Source of the DNA: CAYTRS01 sp964440305
GTDB lineage: Bacteria > Patescibacteriota > Minisyncoccia > Moranbacterales > JAKLHP01
Direction of reading: 5' to 3'
DNA length: 64,000 bases
Assembly: GCA_964440305.1 (NCBI GenBank)
Contig: CAYTRS010000002.1
Coordinates: 25,922 to 89,921, forward strand
The first letter of the stretch is position 1. Each line of letters begins with the position of its first letter. Below are positions 9,685-19,079 of the stretch, one piece after another. The notes beneath the pieces were generated by a model. The model had not been told where the DNA came from and ran no database searches. It saw only the letters and a list, made by a program, of their open reading frames with translations. Position numbers and translations under genes: made by a program.

Positions 9685-10797
9685 TCATGCCTTTTTTATG
9701 GCAGACTCAATTAAATCATCGAAAGATAGTTCGCCTTTTTTATAGGCGTCAAATGCAGCATCAAGTTCTTTATTTGTAAGAAATCCGTCATATCTAAGTT
9801 TTGGAACTGAATCAAAATTATTCTTCTTGGCTACAACTTTCATAACTTGTCTATTAAATTCATGAATCAAATATGATCTCATTGTATTTAAAAACTTTTT
9901 GTATCTCATGACTCTATATACATCATAATATTGAGTCATTTTTAAATTATTTCCTTCTGTAAGGTAATGGAAGATAGTTCTTATCTTACTTTTTGCAAGA
10001 TCATATTTTCTATTTTCGTCTGCATAGGCTACATATCTTGTTTTTTCAACAGAAAGCGCATGATCATCAGGATCCGCTCCGCTTTTAGCCTTATCCAAAC
10101 CGAAATCCCAGAATTTTTTTATTTGCTTTAAATATTTCAAACTCGCTTTTGCTGGAGAATCGCTTGAAATAGGATATTTGCAATAAAAAACTTCTTCTGG
10201 CAAAAAGCTAACTTTTCTTGGGATTTCCTTGTCGCCGTATCCTTTAAAGTAATTCTTATTGGTAAAATAATAAGTTATAATACTATACTTCTGTAAATAT
10301 TCAGCAATATGTCCATTTCTTTTTTTGATTTTCATTGTAGAATCACGCAAATAATCAAAATCTACTGGAAGGACATACTTATTGCTCTTAACATCAATCT
10401 CATCCCAGCATGTTCTATAAAAAGAAATACCAGTGACCATGAGTTGATAAGCAATCATATTTAAAAACCCTCCAAGATCATCACCATTCCCATATAAATT
10501 GTCTCGGTATCGGGAATATTTATCAGTAAAATATTTTTCTAAATCTTCTTTTATTGTTAGGTTGTCACATTCAAATGAAAAATAATCTCTTTCATGCGTT
10601 ATATATCCTGGTCTATCTGAAACTGGCACATCGCGAAGTGGAAATAATGAATTTCTTATAAACATTGTTTCGTTAAATAAGCCCATGGAATCACGAGAAG
10701 CAGCTTCTAGCCTAGAGTAGCCCTTGATATAGCTCAAGAATGGATCGTCGATTGAGCTTCCATCTTTATCAAATATAGTTTTATTTCTTCGTTTCAT
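9685..10797 (-). CDS. Phage portal-like protein (outside any phage)
   Basis: 370 residues, a little short for a portal. The pattern follows the portal core: a hydrophobic helix with Gly then aromatic residues (YQLMVTGISFYRTCW, about 117-131), YVLPVDFDYL (141-150), and a beta region with KRNGHIAEY. FLPEEVFYCKYP (198-209) matches the usual peptide before the wing helix, and SPAKASLKYLKQI follows. The tail DGFLTNKELDAAFDAYKKGELS resembles the C-terminal crown start of portals. The gene overlaps the membrane protein upstream by 17 bases. No terminase, capsid or tail gene is near. Assignment is by motif pattern only; the role here is unknown. Confidence 0.6.
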   Translation of the reverse strand: MKRRNKTIFDKDGSSIDDPFLSYIKGYSRLEAASRDSMGLFNETMFIRNSLFPLRDVPVSDRPGYITHERDYFSFECDNLTIKEDLEKYFTDKYSRYRDNLYGNGDDLGGFLNMIAYQLMVTGISFYRTCWDEIDVKSNKYVLPVDFDYLRDSTMKIKKRNGHIAEYLQKYSIITYYFTNKNYFKGYGDKEIPRKVSFLPEEVFYCKYPISSDSPAKASLKYLKQIKKFWDFGLDKAKSGADPDDHALSVEKTRYVAYADENRKYDLAKSKIRTIFHYLTEGNNLKMTQYYDVYRVMRYKKFLNTMRSYLIHEFNRQVMKVVAKKNNFDSVPKLRYDGFLTNKELDAAFDAYKKGELSFDDLIESAIKKA

Positions 10798-13252
10798 TGA
10801 TTTTTGATAATACGGTTACAAAGCTTAAAACCTCCTCTCTTCTTTTTATAAATTCTACAAATTTTTCAACGCTATCATCTTCAATATTTCCAAGTCCATA
10901 ACTAACTTCTCTGATAAATTTACTAGGATGATTGGCTACTTCCTGCATTCCAGAATAAAACCTAACATGGTCATATGTTTTTGGCATCTCAAGTATTTTA
11001 TGATGAATCTGCGTATACCAATTGTGATATTTCGTGGTTTCCCACTGGATAAGCTTAGTGGTTAAGTCAATGCCTCCAATGTTTCTTGCGTCTCCAAGGA
11101 TTTCTATGGATTTTATGAAATAGCCTGGTCTGTAAGATTTTTCAAAAATTTTCACATACTCAATGAGCATTTTTTTATTTTGCTCCAATTCTGAGTGCAG
11201 AAACAAAAATCCTCCCAAGATAACTACTAATCGATTTCTTAATATAAACATATCCGTGTTTGTTTCATTCACATTAAGCACGGATATTATTAGCGATAAT
11301 ATCTTGGATAGCTCTACAAATAATGCCTTTCTTTTTTTAAGAATAGATTGAAAAATAATCTTTTCTATTTCTTCAAGCAACTCGAGTTTAATGAGTATTT
11401 CTTTTGGGATGGTAAGTATGTAGGCAGCACACTTCGAAATGTCCTGAGAAAATTCATTTGCAAGAGTGAATTTATTTAGGTAAAACATTCTACTAATCCA
11501 CTCGAATCTGATCTTTATAAAATGCGCACAATTTTCGTAATCTTTCTTCTTGATTAAATCAATTATGACATCTTCTTGATGATGAAGCATTTCACTAAAA
11601 AACTTCTTAAAAAGTTCTTTTTCTCTGCTTTTGACGCTACCCAACATTTCTTCCTCAAGATTTTTTACAGGAGTCATGATTTTGCCTTCGCACCCTTGTT
11701 CCAATTCCAAACGTTTCCAATAATCTATAAATTGTTCATAGAAAATTGATGGCAGATCAATATTTTCTACAAAACCCTGACCATTTGAAAGCTTTCCATC
11801 ATTACCAACTAAGGATCTGATGATCTCCTTGTATTTCTTGTATTTGAACCCGTCTATCAATACCAGTCCTGTTGTAAAATATGCATTCAAATAATCGTTT
11901 AGGTCTTCTTGCTTGGTTATATTTTTATACAAATCCAAAAATGATCTAAAGAATTTATCATAAGTTTCAATTTCTTGATTTTCATAGATTCCATAAATCT
12001 TTTTCTGTCCACTATTAGTTTTTGAATAATCACCACTTAATATGGTTTGATAAGATTTGATAACATGACTTAACAAATCTGGATTACTATTTATTGCATG
12101 GGATTGAATCTTTTGAAAAAGGGTAAAAGCATTATCTTCAAACCATGATAAATCTGGTTTTGGTAAAAATAACGGTCCAGTTCCTTGTAGCTCATAGTTG
12201 AGTTTTATAATGCTTTCAGATGAGCTACCAGATTTTGCCAAATCGTGCTTTTGGTAAAACCACCATCCATTCTCCCTATCTATATACTTTTTATTTCCCG
12301 CGTACTCCGTAATGACAAAAGCAAGCACAGTTGGAGCATAGATCGCATCACTATTGTTTTTAATTTTCAACAAATCATCAAATAAATTTTCGAGTAATCG
12401 CAACAATTTTCTAGTATTATTTCGAGCGTGCTGTACAAGGCTCCAACTTTTATACTTATAGGAAGATTTATCAGAAGCCGTTTTTATATTATCTCGAATA
12501 TCACTCCAAAGTCTTTCAAATAGATGCTTGGGCTTAATTGTAACTATATAATGACTTTTGAAAATTATAATTCCCAATAAAGAAATAACGACCATCAAGC
12601 AAGCTATGGCAAAGCTAAATATTGGTTCAGGATAATCAAAAAATTCTGTTCGCAATAAAACAGAGATAGCCAGTAAATCAGTGAACACTAAAAGTTTAAA
12701 ATAAAAGCTACCGACAGTTTCCTCATTAACATAATCAGATACTTCCGATGAATATTTATCTGTACTTAATTGGAAGCCAACGGCGTATAAGGCAAATAAT
12801 AAACCGAGAACCGCCGATATTGCACCAATAGATATCTCCAAAAACAACTCGATAAAATCTCGCCCAGGCACTCTGATGAAAGACAGGCTATTTGAAAATC
12901 CTTGTAATTGATCAAGTCCGATTAGCCATGCGGATGTTTTTGAAATAAGCAAGTCAATCGCAAATGAAACAACTATAAAAATAATAATCAGTGATATGAT
13001 TTCACCCGACAACCTCACTATTTCATTAACAATTTTATACTCCTTAATGCGCAATTGAAGTTTGAAGCTACTGACCCTAAAGCCCTCCTTCCTTTTTTGA
13101 AATTGATAATAAATAAATCCAAACAATCTTGAAAAAAATTGATAAAATATATTACCATTTTCATCGCCAGGGTATGAATACTTTTTCTTTCTCTTTATCA
13201 GTCTGCTGATAAAGAGGAGCAAGAGGTATTTTATTGTTTTTAGATATCGCAT
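10781..13252 (-). CDS. Large membrane protein, DUF2254-like N-terminus, helical cytosolic domain
   Basis: 823 residues. Four membrane helices (about 83-103, 133-160, 183-200 and 211-230) follow a basic N-terminus. The segment AVLGLLFALYAVGFQLSTDKYSSEV resembles the DUF2254 membrane core (TM2 then a conserved polar loop). The remaining 590 residues are soluble, helical and rich in Lys, Glu and Tyr, without recognisable motifs. It starts 4 bases after the protease-like gene and overlaps the portal-like gene, so all three are made together. A role as a membrane sensor or pore-forming effector is plausible, but nothing in the sequence proves it. Strong AT bias sets it apart from the neighbouring cassettes. 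Confidence 0.7.
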   Translation of the reverse strand: MRYLKTIKYLLLLFISRLIKRKKKYSYPGDENGNIFYQFFSRLFGFIYYQFQKRKEGFRVSSFKLQLRIKEYKIVNEIVRLSGEIISLIIIFIVVSFAIDLLISKTSAWLIGLDQLQGFSNSLSFIRVPGRDFIELFLEISIGAISAVLGLLFALYAVGFQLSTDKYSSEVSDYVNEETVGSFYFKLLVFTDLLAISVLLRTEFFDYPEPIFSFAIACLMVVISLLGIIIFKSHYIVTIKPKHLFERLWSDIRDNIKTASDKSSYKYKSWSLVQHARNNTRKLLRLLENLFDDLLKIKNNSDAIYAPTVLAFVITEYAGNKKYIDRENGWWFYQKHDLAKSGSSSESIIKLNYELQGTGPLFLPKPDLSWFEDNAFTLFQKIQSHAINSNPDLLSHVIKSYQTILSGDYSKTNSGQKKIYGIYENQEIETYDKFFRSFLDLYKNITKQEDLNDYLNAYFTTGLVLIDGFKYKKYKEIIRSLVGNDGKLSNGQGFVENIDLPSIFYEQFIDYWKRLELEQGCEGKIMTPVKNLEEEMLGSVKSREKELFKKFFSEMLHHQEDVIIDLIKKKDYENCAHFIKIRFEWISRMFYLNKFTLANEFSQDISKCAAYILTIPKEILIKLELLEEIEKIIFQSILKKRKALFVELSKILSLIISVLNVNETNTDMFILRNRLVVILGGFLFLHSELEQNKKMLIEYVKIFEKSYRPGYFIKSIEILGDARNIGGIDLTTKLIQWETTKYHNWYTQIHHKILEMPKTYDHVRFYSGMQEVANHPSKFIREVSYGLGNIEDDSVEKFVEFIKRREEVLSFVTVLSKINETKK

Positions 13253-13256
13253 GACC

Positions 13257-13964
13257 TTATTTCAATCTAGCATATTCTTCTTTTAATCTGATTAACATCT
13301 CCGGATAATACCGAAAAAAGCTTTGTATCTTTTTGATATCGCCGTTGGAAATTTTCCCTTTTTTCATACTGTCAAACTCCAATGTATTTATATCGAACCG
13401 CGCATCAATATTTCTTTGCTTTGAAATTACATGGAAATGTGCAGGCGGGTGGTCTTTCGGATGCAACTCCATTCTTAAATCACCGGCAGCAGCTATAAAT
13501 CTTTTTATTTTATAGACCGTGCCATCCGGCAACACCTGCGTCGAATCAAGGTGTACTTCCAATAAGTCCGCGACACTCCTCTTTAATCTTGGCGCGATTA
13601 ACTCATCCCTCGTGTTATCCTTGGTATTGGTTTTGTCGTCGAGAGTGAGAGCTAGCTCTTTCGGATCAAGATATTTCTTGCAATCTGACCATATAGTGTT
13701 TTTATTTCCCTTTTTAAAATTTTCAAATTCGGATTCGACTTCAAATAATCCCACAACGACACCAAGCGCGTATTCACCGTCTTTTAATCGAAATACTTCT
13801 CCGTAAAAAACAGTGCCGACATGTTTGTCCCAATCATGCTCTATGAGATAAGGAATATATTTGCTATTGATCTGGTCGGCCATACCCTCAAGCGCATTTT
13901 TGGACATACGTTCTCCATGCCTGTCCACATGGGTAGTGCTCATTATTCCAGTAATAATCCTCAT
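13257..13964 (-). CDS. Prohead-protease-like protein fused to DUF4160
   Basis: 235 residues in two parts. Residues 1-90 look like HK97/XkdF-type prohead protease N-termini: THVDRHGERMSKNALEGMA, then PYLIEHDWDKHVGTVFYGE, where H43 would be the catalytic His. A Ser and a third catalytic residue cannot be assigned with confidence. Residues 164-235 match DUF4160 (HPPAHFHV at 172-179, then DINTLEFD), a small domain found in toxin-antitoxin-like contexts. First gene of the three-gene cassette between repeats B and C. Phages commonly encode protease and portal side by side, so the pairing with the portal-like gene supports both calls. Confidence 0.6.
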   Translation of the reverse strand: MRIITGIMSTTHVDRHGERMSKNALEGMADQINSKYIPYLIEHDWDKHVGTVFYGEVFRLKDGEYALGVVVGLFEVESEFENFKKGNKNTIWSDCKKYLDPKELALTLDDKTNTKDNTRDELIAPRLKRSVADLLEVHLDSTQVLPDGTVYKIKRFIAAAGDLRMELHPKDHPPAHFHVISKQRNIDARFDINTLEFDSMKKGKISNGDIKKIQSFFRYYPEMLIRLKEEYARLK

Positions 13965-13997
13965 TTTTTATAAATGTCAAATCAATTAACCTTAGCT

Positions 13998-14080
13998 AGG
14001 CTCTATTTCGCCAAATTTCGCCCACAGGGGCGATTACCACCCGAAAGCGTCCGAACATGCTTATTTACTGGAAATCGGTC
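13998..14080 (+). repeat. Structured dispersed repeat, copy C
   Basis: Shares CTATTTCGCCAAATTTCG and the inner stem TCGCCC-ACAG-GGGCGA exactly with copy B over about 25 bases, then CCGAAAGCGT. Weaker similarity continues through TACTGGAAATCGG. It lies between the start of the protease-like gene and the end of the HARE-HTH nuclease gene. Confidence 0.75.
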
Positions 14081-14103
14081 CAAACTCGCTCAAAGCCAAA
14101 AAG

Positions 14104-14841
14104 CTATCTTATCGAATTCCAATTATCCAAAAAGTAGTCCATCTCATGATCCATATTCCCGAGGTATACGTGATTGTCTCTGAATTTTATATTCACGCGA
14201 TAGCGTTTGCCTTGTCCCACTTCCAATATTGCTTTTTCATGTACCTTCTTTTCTATCTCAAGAAAAGGCAAGATTAAAAAATGATTCTGTTTTTCTCCAT
14301 GTAAAACAAAAATGTAAAATACACTGCCACTATTGTGACGTTCGAATGATACTTTTCTGATATCGAAAACATAGGCATCAAAACGGTTTAGGTTGGAGGT
14401 TTTCACTTGTATTCCAAAAAGTTGAGTTCCTTTTACTGCCACGATATCCATTCCGACATCTACGCTCATAATACTGGCGTTGAAACCGCGAAAAAGCAGT
14501 TCGCTGCAAACCAAGTGCTCGCCGCCTTTCCCTGTGAATCCACTTTCTACAACCAGTCTCTCTTCCGCCTCTTTTTCGGCTTCTATAATTTTCGGCGTTT
14601 GCTTTACCTCTTTTTTATCATGATTAAGCGTAAAAGTTCCGGGTGCGGTTTTCATGAAATCCGAGCCCTTGCCCTTGTTTTTAATATCTACCGTAATTTG
14701 GGCGTTCATTGAAGCTTCAGGCGTTGCTCCTTCGGTCTCTAAAATTCCCGATTCCAAAGCCAACCGCGTGATTTCGGTGTAATGCAAAGACTTTCCTGCT
14801 TTTTTCAGCACTTTGATTGCTGATTGTTTGAATGTGTTCAT
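14104..14841 (-). CDS. HARE-HTH domain protein with PD-(D/E)XK-like nuclease domain
   Basis: 245 residues. The N-terminal 70 residues form a HARE-HTH domain (AIKVLKKAGKSLHYTEITRLALESG, then NPxxT-type ending with GTFTL), a DNA-binding module known from restriction and chromatin proteins. The C-terminal part has a restriction-endonuclease-like core: E108 in GFTGKGGEHLVCSELLF, D132 in GMDIVAV, and Q145-x-K147 in FGIQVKTS. The gene begins 3 bases after the hsdR stop, the fourth gene of the type I operon. It may add a second nuclease activity or read modified DNA; that is inference. Fusions of HARE-HTH with nucleases are known (Aravind and Iyer). Confidence 0.75.
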   Translation of the reverse strand: MNTFKQSAIKVLKKAGKSLHYTEITRLALESGILETEGATPEASMNAQITVDIKNKGKGSDFMKTAPGTFTLNHDKKEVKQTPKIIEAEKEAEERLVVESGFTGKGGEHLVCSELLFRGFNASIMSVDVGMDIVAVKGTQLFGIQVKTSNLNRFDAYVFDIRKVSFERHNSGSVFYIFVLHGEKQNHFLILPFLEIEKKVHEKAILEVGQGKRYRVNIKFRDNHVYLGNMDHEMDYFLDNWNSIR

Positions 14842-14844
14842 ATT

Positions 14845-17800
14845 TTATTCTGTAAATTTACCACCCGATATATCAAAGAATCTTTCAAAGAAATTCGTGA
14901 GTTTCGTTAAAACACTCTCACGCTTTTTGGAACGCTCGCCGGTCGGAGAAAAGCGGGATACAGGAGGCAAGACCTTAGTAATAGCAGTACCGGTTGTCGC
15001 TACACTACCGTCACGGAAAGCATTTTTTACAAACGCATAAGTTGCATCGTGATCCAAACCTTCATTGTCAATAATTTTTTCAAGCTCCTCAATCTTTTTC
15101 TTATTCACGAATTTCTGCCAATCATCATCAACCACCGAATGAATATCAAGTGAAGTGATAAACTGATTAATGAGATCTTTCTTATTGCGTAGTTCAATGC
15201 TTGAGTCTATTGCTTTATTAATATCAACCAAAATCTCGCGATTTTTATTGTGGTCTTCGTGATATTTCTTGATGAGTCCCAACACAAAGTCAATATTTAT
15301 TTCTACCTGCTTGATAAGCTCCATCTCAAACACTAAATCATCGTTAATATTTTCCTGATCAATGTCTGCATTTTTACGAAATTCATTGTACAGATCAATG
15401 TACATACTATGATAATCTTGAATATCGCGCTCAGTTAAAATCTCATTGCCGGCAAACTCATCAAAAGTTGTCAAAATGTTACGAACTCGTAATATCCCGC
15501 CATAGAGCTTGATAAAATCTTTCTGTTTTTGTTCGCCAATGATTTGCTCACCGACTGGGAATTTTTCCAGGAGCTCTGCCACTAAACCTGTATATCCGCG
15601 CACTTCCTTGTTACCGTCTTTGTAGCCGTTATAATACTCCTCGTATGATTTAAGAAGTACAATACCGCCCGCTTCTTTATCGCCAAATAGAGCTATGGAT
15701 TCGTTTGTCGCTTTCTCTAGGTTACGGAAGCAAACAATGTTTCCAAAGGTCTTTACGCTATTTAAAATACGATTGGTACGCGAAAATGCCTGCAAGAGTC
15801 CATGCAGTCTCAAGTTTTTATCCACCCAAAGCGTGTTCAGCGTTGTGGCGTCAAAGCCGGTCAAAAACATATTGACCACAATCAGGACATCAATCTCGCG
15901 GTTTTTCACTCTCAAACTCACGTCTTTGTAATAATTTTGAAACTTATCCGATGAAGTATCAAAAGACGTTCCAAACATCGCATTGTAATCAATAATTGCA
16001 TTATCAAGAAAATCTCTTGAACTCACATCGAGTCCGCTCGTATCTTCTGAGTTTTCGTCTATCATTCCATCGGCGTCTTCATCATTCACGCCGAAGCTAT
16101 AAATTGTTGCTATCTTGAGTTGTTTGTCACTCGGTACATTTGTGAGTTGTTTTTTAAATTCGGCATAATACTTTTTTGCGACATCAATGGACGAAACCGC
16201 AAATATAGAATTAAAGCCTGCTAATCTTCTGTCCTTCAGTTTATAAAAACTGTTACGCTTGGTCTTTTGGTCAAAATGTTCGCGAATGTAGCTGACGATA
16301 TTTGCTAAGCGCTCTGGCGAAGCAAGTACCGCCTCTCGATCGATATCACTGACTTTCTTATCTTCAATATTTTCAGCTTCACGAACAGTAGAAACATAAT
16401 CCACTTTAAACGGCAAAACATTTTTATCAGCGATGGCATTTACAATGGTGTAGGTATGCAGTTTTTCACCAAAGGCTTGCTCGGTGGTTTTCAAGTCCGG
16501 TCGTCCGCTAGAAGACGCGTTCATGGCAAAAATTGGTGTACCGGTAAAACCAAAGAGGTTGTAATTCTTGAATGTTTTGGTAATAGCGGCGTGCATATCG
16601 CCAAACTGTGAACGGTGACATTCGTCAAAGATAAGCACTACATGCCCATCAAAAATAGTATGCCCGGAATTGCGCCCAATAAAACGATCGAGTTTCTGGA
16701 TAGTGGTGATGATAATTCGTGCGTTCGGATTTTCCAATTGTTTCTTCAAAATCGCCGTACTGGTATTACTATTGGCCGCACCTTTCTCAAACTTATCGTA
16801 TTCTCGCATGGTCTGATAGTCCAAGTCCTTGCGGTCAACCACAAACATCACCTTATCCACATACGTCAATCTACTCACGAGCTGGGCAGTCTTGAAACTG
16901 GTCAAAGTTTTTCCCGATCCGGTCGTGTGCCAAATGTACCCTCCAGCCTCAACCGTGCCAAGTTTCTTGTAGTTCGTGCTGACTTCAATGCGACTCAATA
17001 TTCTCTCTGTCGCCACTATCTGATATGGTCGCATCGCCAAAAGCTGTCGTTCAGTGGTAAAAACACAATAGCGGGTCAAAATATTTAAAAGCGCGTGTTT
17101 GGCAAAAAATGTCTTGACAAAATCCATCAGATCCGTAATTGGTCGATTGGTAGCATCTGCCCACCAACTGGTAAATTCAAAACTGCTGCTAGAGCGCTTA
17201 CCTTTTTTCACCGCACCCTCACTGGCTTCTTTGATATGCTCCGAACGGACGGTGTTGCTATAATATTTTGTATGCGTGCCATTGGAAATTATAAATAGTT
17301 GAACATATTCAAAAAGCCCCGCCGAAGCCCAAAAACTTTCGCGTTGATAACGGTTAATCTGATTGAATGCCTCGGCAATAGCGACTCCACGGCGCTTGAG
17401 CTCGACATGCACCATCGGCAAACCATTAACAAGAATCGTTACATCATAGCGATTAGCGCGTTGCCCATCTTCAGTCGCATATTGATTGATGACCTGCAAG
17501 CTATTGTCGTGAATGTTGTCTTTTTTTATAAGATACACATTTTTGACTGTTCCGTCCTCGCGCGTCAGGTTTCTAATATGATCTTCTTGGATCGTTGCTG
17601 TTTTTTCTGCAATGCTTTGGTTTGGATTGGCAATTTCACTTGCAAAGAAATTCTCCCATTCAGCATCAGCAAAAGTAAACCCATTGAGTTTCTCCAATTG
17701 CAAACGGAGGTTCGATACCAAATCAGATTCAGATGTGATAGCTAGATATTCGTACGCTTGCGTTTCGAGTTGTTTTATAAAAGCACGCTCCAGATCCGCC

Positions 17801-17919
17801 TCGCTTTGATAAGAAACACCATCCCGTACCCGATCTGCGAGCTTATAATACTCAGCGACAACGGTGCTTTGAGGATTTTCTGCAACTAGATTGTATTTTT
17901 TATTATTTGGCATATTCAT
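14845..17919 (-). CDS. hsdR: Type I restriction enzyme, R subunit (endonuclease and translocase)
   Basis: 1024 residues, the usual HsdR length. The N-terminal nuclease has YDVTILVNGL followed by HVELKRRG, the D...ELK catalytic set. The motor follows: Walker A TTGSGKTLTSF (about residue 330), the DEAD-box-like DECHRSQFGD, then motif VI-type QAFSRTNRI. It translocates DNA and cuts at a distance when HsdS-bound sites are unmethylated. The start overlaps the hsdS end by 17 bases. The C-terminal helical region, which contacts the MTase core, is intact. Confidence 0.95.
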   Translation of the reverse strand: MNMPNNKKYNLVAENPQSTVVAEYYKLADRVRDGVSYQSEADLERAFIKQLETQAYEYLAITSESDLVSNLRLQLEKLNGFTFADAEWENFFASEIANPNQSIAEKTATIQEDHIRNLTREDGTVKNVYLIKKDNIHDNSLQVINQYATEDGQRANRYDVTILVNGLPMVHVELKRRGVAIAEAFNQINRYQRESFWASAGLFEYVQLFIISNGTHTKYYSNTVRSEHIKEASEGAVKKGKRSSSSFEFTSWWADATNRPITDLMDFVKTFFAKHALLNILTRYCVFTTERQLLAMRPYQIVATERILSRIEVSTNYKKLGTVEAGGYIWHTTGSGKTLTSFKTAQLVSRLTYVDKVMFVVDRKDLDYQTMREYDKFEKGAANSNTSTAILKKQLENPNARIIITTIQKLDRFIGRNSGHTIFDGHVVLIFDECHRSQFGDMHAAITKTFKNYNLFGFTGTPIFAMNASSSGRPDLKTTEQAFGEKLHTYTIVNAIADKNVLPFKVDYVSTVREAENIEDKKVSDIDREAVLASPERLANIVSYIREHFDQKTKRNSFYKLKDRRLAGFNSIFAVSSIDVAKKYYAEFKKQLTNVPSDKQLKIATIYSFGVNDEDADGMIDENSEDTSGLDVSSRDFLDNAIIDYNAMFGTSFDTSSDKFQNYYKDVSLRVKNREIDVLIVVNMFLTGFDATTLNTLWVDKNLRLHGLLQAFSRTNRILNSVKTFGNIVCFRNLEKATNESIALFGDKEAGGIVLLKSYEEYYNGYKDGNKEVRGYTGLVAELLEKFPVGEQIIGEQKQKDFIKLYGGILRVRNILTTFDEFAGNEILTERDIQDYHSMYIDLYNEFRKNADIDQENINDDLVFEMELIKQVEINIDFVLGLIKKYHEDHNKNREILVDINKAIDSSIELRNKKDLINQFITSLDIHSVVDDDWQKFVNKKKIEELEKIIDNEGLDHDATYAFVKNAFRDGSVATTGTAITKVLPPVSRFSPTGERSKKRESVLTKLTNFFERFFDISGGKFTE

Positions 17920-19078
17920 TGAATGTTAGAAGCTTTCCTTGATAGTATTCATATTGTTGTCTGCGAGCAGAAAGTTCTGCTGGCAAACCAATTGAGATGT
18001 CGTTCACCAGCGCTTCAAGTTTATCAAGTATAGCCACAACGCTGTTCTGATGTGATAGATCAGGAATTTGCACAGTCGCTTTCTTTAAAATATCGTATGA
18101 AATAAAGGGCTGTGAACCTGCATGTGCTTGTGATCTAAAATCTTGTAAAAGTAAAAGATAATAACCATACCTTGGATTAATATTTGTCTTAATTTTACAG
18201 ATTACTCCGTTATATGTAACAAAGTGTTTTCCCTTAACCCAATTAACAATACCCGCATATGCGCCAATATGGCCTATTACAGGCGCATCCTCACTATTAT
18301 ATTGATCATGTTGACCAGCTAAACGATTACCACCATATACTGGATATTTTCCTCCTGTGTTCGGGATAGTATTGCCTTCGCCATATTGAAAATCGTAAAT
18401 ATCACCTAATGCTTTCCAATCCCCCTTATTGCTAGACAGCATTAAATCTTTTCTATAATACTCATACTGTTTCTTTCTTGCTTCTAGCTCTGCTTCTAGC
18501 TCTGCTTCTAGCTCTGTGAAATTATTAAGTACCTTAATAATTTCCTCTTGCACCGCAATCGGCGGGAGAGGTATTATAATTTTTGCAAAACGCTTTTTTG
18601 AAACATTAAATCGCGTTACACCACTTGCAGTTTTTGCAATTTGTTTTCTCATCTGTTCATCCCTAAATAAATATTTTGAAAATTCTGGTAAAAGCAGATT
18701 GGTATTATGAAAACGAAAACCAAAACAGAAACTATTTAGATACAATGAACCATCGGCTTCTTTAGTTAAAACAGATGACATTCCGCACTCGTTCGGTGTT
18801 TCGGACGATCCTGTAAATAACACGTCCCCGTATTCAATTTTGTTCTGGTTTTCATCTTTACTCACCTTTACAAAAGTATTAATATCAGTATTGACTGCAA
18901 TATTAGAAAAGATATTCATGTAGGTAACAAATTTTGCGTTACCATTACTAAAATCATCCTTGCTCTTTCCAGACAGTCCGCCATAAAAATCGCCGAGTTT
19001 TCCCAACTCCTTAAACTCCACCCCATTCGGGCAGAGTTCGGCGATCAGCTTTTCGATTTTGCTTACATGTTTAGTCAT
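17903..19078 (-). CDS. hsdS: Type I restriction enzyme, specificity subunit
   Basis: 391 residues from the ATG at 19078, which leaves one base after the hsdM stop; a longer upstream frame exists but lies wholly within hsdM. Two target recognition domains (about 10-160 and 190-350) are each followed by a conserved helix. The central one reads FTELEAELEAELEARKKQ then YEYYRKDL, the distal one PAELSARRQQYEYYQGKLL. The central helix contains three ELEA units encoded by perfect 12-bp repeats. In the EcoR124 family, the number of such four-residue units sets the spacer length of the bipartite target. The gene overlaps hsdR by 17 bases. Confidence 0.93.
   Translation of the reverse strand: MTKHVSKIEKLIAELCPNGVEFKELGKLGDFYGGLSGKSKDDFSNGNAKFVTYMNIFSNIAVNTDINTFVKVSKDENQNKIEYGDVLFTGSSETPNECGMSSVLTKEADGSLYLNSFCFGFRFHNTNLLLPEFSKYLFRDEQMRKQIAKTASGVTRFNVSKKRFAKIIIPLPPIAVQEEIIKVLNNFTELEAELEAELEARKKQYEYYRKDLMLSSNKGDWKALGDIYDFQYGEGNTIPNTGGKYPVYGGNRLAGQHDQYNSEDAPVIGHIGAYAGIVNWVKGKHFVTYNGVICKIKTNINPRYGYYLLLLQDFRSQAHAGSQPFISYDILKKATVQIPDLSHQNSVVAILDKLEALVNDISIGLPAELSARRQQYEYYQGKLLTFNEYAK
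18480..18515 (-). repeat. Three perfect 12-bp tandem repeats in hsdS
   Basis: Unit GCTTCTAGCTCT on the plus strand, repeated three times without mismatch. On the coding strand it encodes ELEA three times in the linker between the two recognition domains. Gain or loss of one unit keeps the frame but lengthens or shortens the linker by four residues. Confidence 0.95.
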
Positions 19079-19079
19079 A

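Noticed and set aside
9685..13964. Reading the portal-like and protease-like genes as an ordinary prophage
   Set aside because: No terminase, capsid, tail, lysis or integrase gene lies within the cassette, a large membrane protein separates the two genes, and restriction systems flank it.
15695..17745. Plus-strand open frames inside hsdR and similar antisense frames inside secA, hsdM and ftsA
   Set aside because: They are complements of conserved genes, with compositions typical of antisense translation and no start signals.
18480..18515. CRISPR-like array
   Set aside because: The units are 12 bp and contiguous with no spacers, and they are coding. No CRISPR array or cas gene was seen anywhere in the window.
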